51,048 nt of DNA from Dactylosporangium sucinum (GTDB lineage: Bacteria; Actinomycetota; Actinomycetes; Mycobacteriales; Micromonosporaceae): positions 80,587-131,634 of the forward strand of contig NZ_BMPI01000025.1 of assembly GCF_014647515.1 (NCBI RefSeq). The letters run 5' to 3'. The notes below the pieces were generated by a model. That model did not search any database. It was not told the DNA's origin and saw only the letters and a program-made list of their open reading frames with translations. Shown here one piece after another: positions 40,249 through 48,715 of the stretch. A program made the position numbers and the translations under genes. The number at the start of each line of letters is the position of its first letter. Position 1 is the first letter of the stretch.

Positions 40249-41694
40249 CTAGGCGTTCGGCGCTGGACTGCGTGGGAGCAGGACGGCCAGCATCAGGCCG
40301 GCGACCGCGAGGACGACGAGGACCGTCAGTGATGCGGCGTAGGGGTGGCGGCCCGGGTGGGCGGCGGACACGATCACGGAGCCGGCCAGTGCGGTGCCGA
40401 GGGACGAGCCGAGGTTGGACACGGCGCGGGACAGGCCGGAGATGTCGCCCTGGTCGCGGTCGGGGAACGCCGACTGGACCAGGTTCACCGAGGCGGTGAG
40501 CATGGTGCCGAGGCCGACGCCGGCGAGGAGCAGGCCCGGCACGCTGCGCCAGACGCCGGTGCCGCCGGCGGCCAGCACGAGCAGCGTGACCATGCCGGTC
40601 ACGGTGAGGACGAAGCCTCCGACGATCAGAGTGCGTTCGCTGCGGCGGCGGGCGAAGCGTTCGGCGGCGGCCGAGGAGGCCAGGATCCCGGCCGTGGCCG
40701 GGGTGAGGGCGAGACCGGTCACGATGGCGCTGTAGCCGCGGGCGTTCTGCAGGTAGACGGCGGTGACGAAGAAGGTGCCCTGCATGATGAGCCACTGCAC
40801 CGCCTGCGTGCCCAGACCGAGGTTGGCGGCGCGGTTGCCGAACATGCGCAGGTGCAGCAGGGGTTCGTGGCCGGCACGCTCGGTGCGGCGCAGGTGCAGG
40901 ACGAAGGCGGCGAGGGTCAGCACGCCGAGGGCCAGTGAGGGCCAGACCGGGGAGATGCCGCCCTGCGCGATGACGACGTGGCCGGCGACGGCGAAGTCCG
41001 TGCGGGCGGCGCCCCAGCCGTAGGTGGTGGACAGCAGTACGCCGAGCACGACGAACAGCAGCCCGATCGCGGACAGCGCCGCGCCGGTCACGTCGAAGTG
41101 CGGGGCCGGGCCCGGGCGGGCGGGGTCGGGCTGGTGGCGGACCAGTGCGACGATCCAGGCGATGACGAGGACCTGTAGCAGGAACGAGGCTCGCCAGGTG
41201 ACGAGGCTGGTGATGAGGCCGCCGATGAGCGGGCCGGTTGCGGCGCCGAGTGCGCCGGCGCCGCTGACGATGCCGAAGTGTTTCGCCCGGGTGGCGAGGT
41301 CCGGGGACGTGACGGTGATGAGGATGTAGATCGGCGGGATCATCAGGGCTGAGCCGACGCCCTCCAGTAGGGCGTTGCCGAGGAGCATCACGCCGAGGCC
41401 GGGGGCGATCGTGGCGAGGAGCGCGCCGAGGCCGTACAGCAGCAGTCCCGCCACCAGGCACCGCTTGCGGCCCCACACGTCGGTGAGCTTGCTGCCCGGG
41501 ATCATCAGGGCGGCCATGGTGAGCGTGAAGAGGGTGATGGTCGTCTGCACGCCGAAGACGCTCGTGTGCAGGTCGTGGGCCATCGGTGTGATGGCGACGT
41601 TCATCGCGGTGCCGGCGTAGCTGCAGATGAACTGGGCCAGCGCGAGGGGCAGGATCATCGCCCGCGCGGCGTCCGCAGGCTGGCGGGACGGCAC
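40249..41694 (-). CDS. MFS transporter, DHA2 (EmrB/QacA) family
   Basis: A 481-residue, 14-segment drug/proton antiporter. Motif A appears as GSKLTDVWGRKRCLVAGLLLYGLGALLATIAP, and motif C as GAGALGAATGPLIGGLI. The GTG start has only a weak ribosome site; an ATG at residue 13 is an alternative. It lies upstream of the GntR gene on the same strand, but that gene has its own promoter, so shared control is uncertain. Probable role: export of a toxic small molecule or antibiotic. Confidence 0.9.
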   Translation of the reverse strand: MPSRQPADAARAMILPLALAQFICSYAGTAMNVAITPMAHDLHTSVFGVQTTITLFTLTMAALMIPGSKLTDVWGRKRCLVAGLLLYGLGALLATIAPGLGVMLLGNALLEGVGSALMIPPIYILITVTSPDLATRAKHFGIVSGAGALGAATGPLIGGLITSLVTWRASFLLQVLVIAWIVALVRHQPDPARPGPAPHFDVTGAALSAIGLLFVVLGVLLSTTYGWGAARTDFAVAGHVVIAQGGISPVWPSLALGVLTLAAFVLHLRRTERAGHEPLLHLRMFGNRAANLGLGTQAVQWLIMQGTFFVTAVYLQNARGYSAIVTGLALTPATAGILASSAAAERFARRRSERTLIVGGFVLTVTGMVTLLVLAAGGTGVWRSVPGLLLAGVGLGTMLTASVNLVQSAFPDRDQGDISGLSRAVSNLGSSLGTALAGSVIVSAAHPGRHPYAASLTVLVVLAVAGLMLAVLLPRSPAPNA

Positions 41695-41745
41695 CGGTCG
41701 ATCTTCAGGTGTGGTGGCGGTCTGTCACACCGTGCGGGCCGTTGG

Positions 41746-42252
41746 TCACGCGGGCGTCAGATGCAGGGCCTGGACGGCGTCGCGCAGGCGCTGCTCCGCC
41801 TCCGTGCTCAGCGAACTGCGCAGCAGCTTGCCGCCGAACTGGTACTGCGCCATCTCCGTCATGACCTTGTCGACGGTGACCTGGTCGATGAGCAGGAACA
41901 GCGCCGCCGACCCCGGCTGCAGCGCCGCGCCGACGTCCTTCATGAACCTGTCGTCCACCCCGACGTCGGTGAACTTGCCGGCGAGCGCGCCGGCGCCCGC
42001 ACCTACGGCCATGCCGAGGAACGGGGCGAAGAACAGCAGCCCGATGAGGCCACCCCACAAGGCGCCACCGGCCGCCCCGACACCCGTCGCGGAAGCTGCC
42101 TGATGGAGCCGGACCTTGCCGTCGGGACCAACGTCCACCACGGCGGCGTCGCGCACGGTGATGAGCCCCTGCCGCTGCAGGTCGACAACCTTCTCCCTGG
42201 CGGCGTTTGCCGTGTTCAGGTCCCGGTATCCGATCGCAACCAGATCACTCAT
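41746..42252 (-). CDS. DUF1269 family membrane-associated protein
   Basis: A 168-residue protein of the DUF1269 family, function unknown, often stress-induced in actinomycetes. The N-terminal region SDLVAIGYRDLNTANAAREKVVDLQRQGLITVRDAAVVDVGPDGKVRL forms an alpha-beta unit. The centre is a glycine zipper (GVGAAGGALWGGLIGLLFFAPFLGMAVGAGAGALAG, ~residues 57-92) that could insert in the membrane. The C-terminal part is a ferredoxin-like strand-helix-strand. GGAGAGG precedes the ATG. It lies 52 bp downstream of the SHOCT gene and is probably co-transcribed with it. Confidence 0.87.
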   Translation of the reverse strand: MSDLVAIGYRDLNTANAAREKVVDLQRQGLITVRDAAVVDVGPDGKVRLHQAASATGVGAAGGALWGGLIGLLFFAPFLGMAVGAGAGALAGKFTDVGVDDRFMKDVGAALQPGSAALFLLIDQVTVDKVMTEMAQYQFGGKLLRSSLSTEAEQRLRDAVQALHLTPA

Positions 42253-42304
42253 GTCGCGTCCTCTCCAGATCGCCGGCCGATGGCACCTGCCGTTCGGTAC
42301 CGAA

Positions 42305-42691
42305 TCAGCTGAGAATCTTGACTTTGCCCCGCTCGAACTCGGCGTCGGTGATGACGCCGTGCTGGTGGAGTTCGGCGAGCTTGGTCAGCTCCTCGGCAGT
42401 TCCTGCGCCGCCCGCCGCATCCCGGACGTAGGCACGGAACTGCTCCTCGCGCGACTGCAACTCGCCGACCTTTCGCACGAACATCCGCTCGCCACGTGCG
42501 ATCAGGTAGACGAGCACGCCCACGAACGGCAGGACGACGGTGAGGACCGTCCAGCCTGCCTTCGCCCATCCGCTGAGATCACGACTGCGGAAGACGTCGA
42601 TGAGCACCGTGATGACGAGGAAGATCCAGAGGAACCACACGAAGTACCACAGCATGGTCAGGAAAACATCCAACAGTGGATACGAAGACAT
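42305..42691 (-). CDS. PLDc_N-SHOCT membrane protein
   Basis: A 128-residue protein with two N-terminal membrane helices of the PLD nuclease N-terminal type (LWYFVWFLWIFLVITVLIDVFRSRDLSGWAKAGWTVLTVVLPFVGVLVYLIARG) and a C-terminal SHOCT domain (ELTKLAELHQHGVITDAEFERGKVKIL), an oligomerisation module. The ATG after GGAGGGAGGG was preferred over a GTG 5 codons upstream. Function unknown; such proteins often sit beside DUF1269 and envelope-stress genes, as here. Confidence 0.87.
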   Translation of the reverse strand: MSSYPLLDVFLTMLWYFVWFLWIFLVITVLIDVFRSRDLSGWAKAGWTVLTVVLPFVGVLVYLIARGERMFVRKVGELQSREEQFRAYVRDAAGGAGTAEELTKLAELHQHGVITDAEFERGKVKILS

Positions 42692-42813
42692 CTGCCCTCC
42701 CTCCACGGCTGCTGCCCGTGCGGGCGTGTCCGCCTAGCTGCAACCTTCATCACTTCGTCGCCGAACCGCCTCGCCCGGAAGGAGTGACGGCACCCGGCGG
42801 CGCGTGCAGGTGA

Positions 42814-43929
42814 CTACTGCTCCGGGTCCGGTCGGGCCGGCTGGCCGCCGGGCGCCGGTCCCTCGGGCAGTGGCTGGTCGTCCGTGTCCGGCGCTGGAGG
42901 TGGCTCGCGCAGGACCTCGATGCTGCGCGCCACGATGGCGGTCACCGGCGTGGCGAGTGCGAGCCCGGCGACGCCGGCCAGGGCACCGCCCACCAGCGTG
43001 GCGAGCAGGACGGCCGGTGCGCTCATGCGCAGCGCGGCCCCGAAGGCGAGCGGGCTGACGAGGTTCTGGAGCAGGCCGTTGGCGAGGATGACGACCAGGA
43101 TCATCCACAGCGCGGCGGTCTGCCCGCCGCTGCCGAGCGCGATCAGCACGGCGAACGCCGACGCGACGGCCGCGCCGAGGTACGGCACATACGCTCCGAG
43201 AAAGGTGATCACCGCTATCGCGGCCACCAGCGGTACCCGCAGGATGAGGGCGCCGATCGCGACCGCGACGGCGTTGAATGCCCCGATCAGGGTCAGCCCG
43301 ACGTAGTAGCGCCGGATGACGGTGGCGGCCCGGCCGAGCAGGCGCTGGCCCAGGTGCTCGGGCAGCGGCAGCCGTCCGGCGGCCCGGGCGGCGATGGCGT
43401 GACCGTTCTTGAGCAGGAAGAAGCAGACGAACAGCGCCACGAACAGGCCGAGCAGGAGGTTGACGCTGGTGCCGAGCAGGTTGCCCAGCGCCGGCAGCAG
43501 GCCGGCCAGGATGGTGTTCCCCGACCGGCCCACAGACTGCCGGCCGGCCTCGGCGATGTTGCCGTTGGCCCCGGCCGAGGTGAGGATGCCGTGCAGCTCG
43601 CCGACGGCCGCGTTCAGGTTCTGGCTGATCTGTTCCCGCTGGCTCGCCACGCCCCACAGGACGAGCACGATCGCGCCGGCGCCCAGCACGATCACGAGGA
43701 GGATGGTGGCAGCGGCGCCGACACTGCGAGGCACGTGGCGCCGCGCGAGGCCGTCGACGACCGGCAGGAACGCGATGGCCAGGAACAGGGCGACCAGCAG
43801 CGCGATCACGATGGACCGCAGGACGATGACCAGGGCGATCGCTGCGACCACCAGCAGCGCCACGCCGACGAGTGACCAGGCCGCCGAGCCCACCGTTTGG
43901 AGCCGGTCCGACAGTCGACGGCTCACCAT
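42814..43929 (-). CDS. AI-2E family (PerM-like) transporter
   Basis: A 371-residue membrane protein of the AI-2E/UPF0118 family, some members of which export autoinducer-2 or act as ion/proton antiporters. Paired N-terminal helices (ALLVVAAIALVIVLRSIVIALLVALFLAIAFLPVVDGL) precede a cytosolic segment (REQISQNLNAAVGELHGILTSA) and the conserved C-terminal block VVILANGLLQNLVSPLAFGAALRMSAPAVLLATLVGGALAGVAGLALATPVTA. A Pro/Asp-rich tail ends the protein. No transport substrate can be inferred. Confidence 0.9.
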   Translation of the reverse strand: MVSRRLSDRLQTVGSAAWSLVGVALLVVAAIALVIVLRSIVIALLVALFLAIAFLPVVDGLARRHVPRSVGAAATILLVIVLGAGAIVLVLWGVASQREQISQNLNAAVGELHGILTSAGANGNIAEAGRQSVGRSGNTILAGLLPALGNLLGTSVNLLLGLFVALFVCFFLLKNGHAIAARAAGRLPLPEHLGQRLLGRAATVIRRYYVGLTLIGAFNAVAVAIGALILRVPLVAAIAVITFLGAYVPYLGAAVASAFAVLIALGSGGQTAALWMILVVILANGLLQNLVSPLAFGAALRMSAPAVLLATLVGGALAGVAGLALATPVTAIVARSIEVLREPPPAPDTDDQPLPEGPAPGGQPARPDPEQ

Positions 43930-44248
43930 CGCCGGCCCCGGCGGGGTCCATAGCGATCGGCCGGACCGTTCGTGGCCGCCCCGCGACGGTCCCGGCGCGC
44001 GCGGTCCGGCCGTGGGAGTGTGGTGGTCGACGGCGATCGACGTCGACTGCCGGCAGCGTCGGCGTCCCGGCCAGCCCCCGGCCCCCGTTGTGGCTGCTGC
44101 TCCGCCATGCTCGGCACCCCTCCGCTCAGCCGGCGCCGCTCAACAGGTCGCGCCACGCGTCGCCCCCGTCGGCGTCCACAACGTCGGGCGGTGGTTCGAC
44201 ATACCCCCGCAGGGCCTGGACAACCCACCGTCAGCCGGCGACGGCGCG
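43930..44248. other. 319-bp intergenic region
   Basis: No gene supported. A 10-bp inverted repeat CGGCCGGACC / GGTCCGGCCG (43958-43967 and 44003-44012, 35-base loop) could end the hypothetical gene's transcript. A minus-strand TATGGA near 43949 is a weak -10 for the AI-2E gene. Confidence 0.4.
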
Positions 44249-44890
44249 CTACCAGCAGACGCTCAGGTCGACGCTGCCCCGGGCAACGCAGCCGTGGTAG
44301 TACCTGATCTCCGCTTCGAACTGCCCGATGATGCGGCTGGCGAACTCGGGGTAGGCGGCGAGGACGCGTTCGATCGTGTCCCACACGGAGGTCAGGTCCT
44401 GGGCTGTGCGGTAACCGTCGATGCCGTAGCAGGGCACGTCCGTGTGGAAGCCGTACTCGACGTCTCCTGTGCGATAGGCGCTGTGGTGCGCGACCTGGAC
44501 CGGCACCTCCACGATGTTCTCCCAGGCGGCGTTCCTCTCGTCCCAGTCGTCGCTGAGCACCCCCGTCAGATCGATCCGCTCCGGGGCGTCGGCCGCAACG
44601 AGGAGATGGCTGAACCAGTCCGGGTCCGGGTACTTGCCGAGGCCGAGGCCGCCGAGCCGGCGCTGCTGATCGGCCGAGAAGGTCAGGTGGGGCCAGGTGA
44701 AGCGCGTGCGAAGCTCGTCGTCGGTCAGGGGCGAGGAGCTCGCCGCAGCGCTCCAGCCCGGTGCGGCACCCGAGTCCGGATCGCCGGCCTCGAACAGGAG
44801 CCCGTCGACCCACTCCTCGTCATCGGGGTGTTCGAGGAGCCGGGCGAGCAGGGCCGCGGGTATCTCTTTGTACTCCGGGTACATTCCCAT
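44249..44890 (-). CDS. Hypothetical protein, 213 residues
   Basis: A soluble acidic protein I do not recognise. It starts MGMYPEYKEIPAALLARLLEHPDDEEWVDGLLFEAG; a start two codons later or 11 codons earlier is possible. No signal peptide or membrane segment. Trp and aromatic-rich stretches (FTWPHLTFSADQQRRLGGLGLGKYPDPDWFSHLLV, DVEYGFHTDVPCYGIDGYRTAQDL, FEAEIRYYHGCVARGSVDLSVCW) suggest a compact enzyme or immunity-like fold, but I can assign no family. Codon third-position GC matches neighbours, supporting a real gene. Confidence 0.7.
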   Translation of the reverse strand: MGMYPEYKEIPAALLARLLEHPDDEEWVDGLLFEAGDPDSGAAPGWSAAASSSPLTDDELRTRFTWPHLTFSADQQRRLGGLGLGKYPDPDWFSHLLVAADAPERIDLTGVLSDDWDERNAAWENIVEVPVQVAHHSAYRTGDVEYGFHTDVPCYGIDGYRTAQDLTSVWDTIERVLAAYPEFASRIIGQFEAEIRYYHGCVARGSVDLSVCW

Positions 44891-44989
44891 CGCGCCACGG
44901 TAAGCGCGGCCCGCGCCGGACACCCGGCGGGCCCCACCGCGGCATGCCGGCCTCGGGTTCGCATCCGGATCGCCGGTTCCAGCCGACCG

Positions 44990-45397
44990 CTATCCGTGCA
45001 GGCCGCGCAGCACCTCGCGGCACATCTCCGCGCACCGTGCCGTCGCCTGCGAGCACAGCCGGCAGTGGTCGTGGTGGTGGGCGTGCTTGGCGCACAGTTC
45101 TGCGCTGTGCTCACAGGCCGTCACGCAGGTCTCCAGCAGCGAGCTCAGCAACACGGCGTCGCCGCCGCGAGTGACCACCCGGCGGGTCGCCGCCACGACG
45201 TCCGCGCAGTTGAGATCCCGGATGATCGCGTCCTGCAGTACCCGGACGTCGTCCTCGGCGACCATGGCGGCCGCGCAGGCGGTGACGGCCTCCTCGCACG
45301 CCGCCAGCTCGTCGATCACCGCCGCCAGCCGCTCGCTGCTCACCTGTGGACGGAAGCTGATGGCGAACGTGTCGAGCAGGTCCCGGGTCTGCGACAT
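44990..45397 (-). CDS. Cys-rich four-helix-bundle copper-binding protein (Csp/DUF326-like)
   Basis: A 135-residue cytosolic protein with ten cysteines (34, 41, 64, 91, 95, 102, 112, 115, 122, 126) on predicted amphipathic helices, including CxxxC pairs 91-95 and 122-126, plus a His cluster AHHHDH at 106-111. This matches copper storage proteins, which pack Cu(I) inside a four-helix bundle. GGGAGG lies 6 bp before the chosen ATG; an upstream GTG/ATG 12 codons earlier is less likely. No export signal, so a cytosolic Csp3-like form. A copper link to the multicopper oxidase at 22433 is possible but distant. Confidence 0.85.
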   Translation of the reverse strand: MSQTRDLLDTFAISFRPQVSSERLAAVIDELAACEEAVTACAAAMVAEDDVRVLQDAIIRDLNCADVVAATRRVVTRGGDAVLLSSLLETCVTACEHSAELCAKHAHHHDHCRLCSQATARCAEMCREVLRGLHG

Positions 45398-45454
45398 GGC
45401 GGTCCTCCCGATGCCGGATACGACGTCGCACACATGTACCGCGGCAGCGGCGCG

Positions 45455-46258
45455 TCAAACCCCGGAGCCGGGCCGGTCGAGGGCGACCACGCCGTCGACG
45501 AGCGCCCGGCTGGAGGCGCCGGGGGCGGGGCCGTACCTGGGTCGCGACGCCGGCAGGGCCCGGTAGCCCACCACCTGCCAGCCTGGTCCCTCCAGCGGAG
45601 CGAGGGTCTCCAGCCCGAAGAGCGTGAGCGCGCCGGGGACGCGCTGGGCGAGGGTCTGCATCTGCTGGGCGGAGCCCTCGCTGACGATGTCGGCGAGCCA
45701 GTGCACGACCGCGGGCCGGTCCGCGAGCGTGGTGGCCAGCGCCGTGACCGCCGCGGCCGGCAGGTACACCAGCAAGCCCTCGGTGAGCACGATGACCTCG
45801 CCGGATCGCCCCGTCTCGTCCACCAGGGCGGTCACCGCGGTGTCGTCGCGGACGTCCAGGCCGACCCGGCGCACCGGACAATTGGACTGCCGGCCGTGCA
45901 GGGTCCGGTCCTTGAGCTCGACGACGGCCGGGTCGTCGGCCTCGACGAGCTCGCGGCATCCGGACAGCCGCATCCGGTAGGGCCGCGTGCAGAAGCCGGC
46001 GCCGAGGTTCACCACGGCGGCCCCCGGCCACCGGTCCAGCGCCTCGACCAGCATCCGGTCGATGAGGACGGTCCGGCCGACCACCTCGTCCAGCCCGGCG
46101 TCGGCGAGCCTCGCGACCTGTGCGGCCGCACCGCCGGGCGTGAACAGCTCGGCGAGCGGGTCCGACAGCCGCGGGCGGGGACGGCGGCTCTCCGCCGCCC
46201 GGCAGGCCGCCGCGGCGTACGCGGTGGCCTGCACGGTCCGGTCGACGGCGGGGTTCAT
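45455..46258 (-). CDS. SAM-dependent methyltransferase, LCMT/PPM family
   Basis: A 267-residue class I methyltransferase of the leucine-carboxyl-methyltransferase-like family, which typically O-methylates carboxylates in secondary metabolites. Motifs: RLSDPLAELF, RTVLIDRMLVEAL, SAM-binding VVNLGAGFCTRPYRM (about 80-95), the acidic ribose-binding EADDPAVVELKDRTL, and VIVLTEGLLVYLPAAAVTAL. ATG overlaps the ABC permease stop (ATGA), so it belongs to the TOMM-like operon and is its last gene. A final methylation of the peptide C-terminus or an acidic side chain is plausible. Confidence 0.88.
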   Translation of the reverse strand: MNPAVDRTVQATAYAAAACRAAESRRPRPRLSDPLAELFTPGGAAAQVARLADAGLDEVVGRTVLIDRMLVEALDRWPGAAVVNLGAGFCTRPYRMRLSGCRELVEADDPAVVELKDRTLHGRQSNCPVRRVGLDVRDDTAVTALVDETGRSGEVIVLTEGLLVYLPAAAVTALATTLADRPAVVHWLADIVSEGSAQQMQTLAQRVPGALTLFGLETLAPLEGPGWQVVGYRALPASRPRYGPAPGASSRALVDGVVALDRPGSGV

Positions 46259-46989
46259 TCCCAGCGGAACAGCCTGGCGGCGCCGGCGGCGCAGATCACG
46301 ACGGTGCCGCCCAGCACCGCGAGGGCGACGCCGATCGAGTCACCACGGTCGAGCCACGCCCATTGCAGGGACTCGATCGCGTACGTCAACGGGAGGGCGT
46401 CACTGATCTTGCGCATCCAGTCGGGCATCAGCTCGAGCGGGACGGTGGCGCCGGTCAGGAAGATCATCGGGAAGTACACCAGGTTGGCGATGACCAGCGC
46501 CGTCTGCTCGCTGCGCGCGATCGAGGCGATGAGCAGGCCGATGCCGAACATGGCGGCGCCGGACAGCAGCGCGATACCGGCGAACGCGAGCGGCCGGGCC
46601 GGTGCGTGCAGCCCGAACACGAGTGCGCCGACGACGATGAGCAGGACGATGCCCAGCACGCAGATGGCGATGTTGATCAGCAGTTGTGCGGTGAGGAACG
46701 CGGTGGGCCGGGCGGGGGTGGCACGCAGCCGGCGCAGGAACCCGCGGGAGCGGTACTCGACCATGCCGAGCGGGAAGCTCATCAGCCCGGCGACGGCGAG
46801 GACGAGGCCGACGTAGGCGGGGACGGACACGTCGACGGTGCCGAGGCCGTCCCACAGGTCCGAGGGCTCGTTGCCGTAGATGCCGCCGAAGATGCCCAGG
46901 ACCATGATCGGGAACGCGAGGCCGAAGAACAGCGGCGGGAAGTTCCGCAGCATCCGCTTCGACTCGAACGCCAGCACGTTAGGAAACAT
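46255..46989 (-). CDS. ABC-2 type transporter permease
   Basis: A 244-residue permease with six membrane segments (FFGLAFPIMVLGIFGGIYG, YVGLVLAVAGLMSFPLGM, LINIAICVLGIVLLIVVGALVFGL, GIALLSGAAMFGIGLLIASIA, VIANLVYFPMIFLTGATVPL, SIGVALAVLGGTVVICAAGAA). The signature EYRSRGFLRRLRATPARP is the cytosolic coupling segment of ABC-2 exporters. It overlaps the ATPase gene by 11 bp and the methyltransferase gene by 4 bp. Probable export and self-protection for the modified peptide. Confidence 0.9.
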   Translation of the reverse strand: MFPNVLAFESKRMLRNFPPLFFGLAFPIMVLGIFGGIYGNEPSDLWDGLGTVDVSVPAYVGLVLAVAGLMSFPLGMVEYRSRGFLRRLRATPARPTAFLTAQLLINIAICVLGIVLLIVVGALVFGLHAPARPLAFAGIALLSGAAMFGIGLLIASIARSEQTALVIANLVYFPMIFLTGATVPLELMPDWMRKISDALPLTYAIESLQWAWLDRGDSIGVALAVLGGTVVICAAGAARLFRWE

Positions 46990-47938
46990 TCACGTTGTCC
47001 GCTTCGTTCGAGGCCGGTCCGGCGGCCTGTCCGGTCAGGTTCAGGTACGCGTCGTCGAGCGAGGGCGGCAGCACCCGCGGCGTGCAGCCCTGGTCGGCCA
47101 GGAGGCGGTCCACCTCCGCCCGGCGCGGCGGTTGCACGTCGAGGAGCAGCCGCTGCCCGGCCTGCTGCACCCGCACACCGGTCCCGAGCGCGGTGAGGCT
47201 GTCGCGCAGCGGACGATTGCCACCGGCTCCGTCGAGCACGAGCCGGGCCGTGTCGCCGGCGTGGTCGCGGATCAGTTCGGTGGGCGTGCCGGAGGCGACG
47301 ACGCGGCCCTTCAGCAGCACGTCGACCCGGTCGCAGAGGTACTCGACCTCCTCCATGTGATGCGAGGTGATCACGACGGTGAGGCCCTCGTCGTTGCGGC
47401 GGCGCAGCTCGTCCCAGACCACGCGCCGGGCGGCGGGGTCCAGCCCGTTGGTGAGCTCGTCGAGGAAGACGACCTGTGGGTTGTTCAGCAGCGCCAGGAC
47501 CAGCGACAGACGCTGCTGCTGGCCGCCGGACAACTTGACGACCTGGCTGCGCCGCTGCTCGCTCAGGCCGAACCGGTCGAGCAGCTCGCGGTGGTCGGCC
47601 GGGTCGGGGTAGAACGACGCGAAGAGCCGGCACATCTCCTCGACGGTGGCGCGGGGCGGGTAGACGAGCTGCTGGAGCTGGACGCCGGCGATGCGGGTCA
47701 TCCGGGTCCGGTCGGCGGCGGGGTCGAAGCCGCCGACGCGGATCGTGCCGGTGGTGGGCTTCCGCAGCCCTTCGACGCACTCCAGCAACGAGGTCTTGCC
47801 GGCGCCGTTGGGACCGATCAGTCCCACGACCTGGCCCTTGGCGGCGCTCAGGTCGACGCCGTCGACGGCCGTCAGGTCACCGTAGCGAACGGTGATGTTC
47901 CGGGCGTCGACGAAGGGTTCGGCTGTTGGTTCAGTCAC
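46979..47938 (-). CDS. ABC transporter ATPase (exporter)
   Basis: A 319-residue DrrA/CcmA-type ATPase: Walker A GPNGAGKT (42-49), Q-loop GVQLQQ, signature LSGGQQQR (135-142), Walker B VVFLDE (155-160) continuing LTNGLD where most relatives have PTxGLD, and switch SHHMEE. A C-terminal domain of ~90 residues ends SLDDAYLNLTGQ, typical of drug/peptide exporters. It partners the ABC-2 permease downstream and, with it, resembles the SagGH/PznGH exporters of azole-peptide clusters. Confidence 0.92.
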   Translation of the reverse strand: MTEPTAEPFVDARNITVRYGDLTAVDGVDLSAAKGQVVGLIGPNGAGKTSLLECVEGLRKPTTGTIRVGGFDPAADRTRMTRIAGVQLQQLVYPPRATVEEMCRLFASFYPDPADHRELLDRFGLSEQRRSQVVKLSGGQQQRLSLVLALLNNPQVVFLDELTNGLDPAARRVVWDELRRRNDEGLTVVITSHHMEEVEYLCDRVDVLLKGRVVASGTPTELIRDHAGDTARLVLDGAGGNRPLRDSLTALGTGVRVQQAGQRLLLDVQPPRRAEVDRLLADQGCTPRVLPPSLDDAYLNLTGQAAGPASNEADNVNVS

Positions 47939-47953
47939 CGTTATCGGGCCTCC

Positions 47954-48715
47954 TCATCGGGGCACTGCGGCCGTGACGGGTGCGGCCCGGCGCGCGCTGG
48001 TCTGGGTGTAGTAGGCGGCGAACGAGGCGTGGACCGCGATCGCCGGAAGAACGCTGCCTTCGACGGCCACCAGCAGCCCGCACACCACCGCGAGCACCGC
48101 GCTGGACAGTGCGAGCACGGTGGCCTGCAGAGCCGTCTCGGTGAGCAGCACCTGGCCGGCGGTGAACACCGCGCCGCTGATCGCGATCGCCGCCCAGACC
48201 GGTGCGCCGGTGGCCAGCAGGCCGCCGAGGAACACGCCCCGGAAGAAGAACTCCTCGACCGCCGCACTGGCCGCCGGAACGGCGTAGCGCCACAGCCGGG
48301 GCAGCGCCAGGATCTCGGTGATCCAGCGGACGCCGGTGACCGCGCCGGGCACGTCGATGCGGGGTCGCAGGGCGTAGAGGGTGGACATCGCGAACGCGGT
48401 CAGTGCGCTGGCGCCGACGGCGGTGAGCAGCAGCAGGCCGACGCCGTGCGGGGTGACGTGCCAGACGGCCAGGCCGGCCAGGCTGACGTCGCCGGCGTAC
48501 AGCACGACGACCGATGCCAGCACACCACCGGCGAGGTAGACCAGGGTGCCCAGGATCGGGAACACGTATCTGCCGGGGAGCCCGGTGCGGCCGGCGACCG
48601 CCATGCGGACCCGCTGGCGGGTGCGGTTGCGCCGGAAGGGCAGGCGGTACAGGGCGAGCCAGACCGCGGTGGCGACGGTCGCGGTCGCGGCGAACACCAC
48701 CGCGTCGTGGGTCAC
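47954..48715 (-). CDS. CPBP-family membrane protein with degenerate motif 2
   Basis: A 253-residue protein with about seven membrane segments of the CPBP (CAAX protease/bacteriocin-processing, Abi) family. Motif 1 EEFFFR (154-159) is intact. In the motif 2 position FTAGQ (184-188) the usual His is Gln188. Motif 3 is HASFA (229-233), without the common Asn. Loss of one metal ligand suggests weak or no proteolysis, so immunity or scaffolding is more likely than leader cleavage. GTG start overlaps the second CPBP gene by 4 bp. Confidence 0.87.
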   Translation of the reverse strand: MTHDAVVFAATATVATAVWLALYRLPFRRNRTRQRVRMAVAGRTGLPGRYVFPILGTLVYLAGGVLASVVVLYAGDVSLAGLAVWHVTPHGVGLLLLTAVGASALTAFAMSTLYALRPRIDVPGAVTGVRWITEILALPRLWRYAVPAASAAVEEFFFRGVFLGGLLATGAPVWAAIAISGAVFTAGQVLLTETALQATVLALSSAVLAVVCGLLVAVEGSVLPAIAVHASFAAYYTQTSARRAAPVTAAVPR

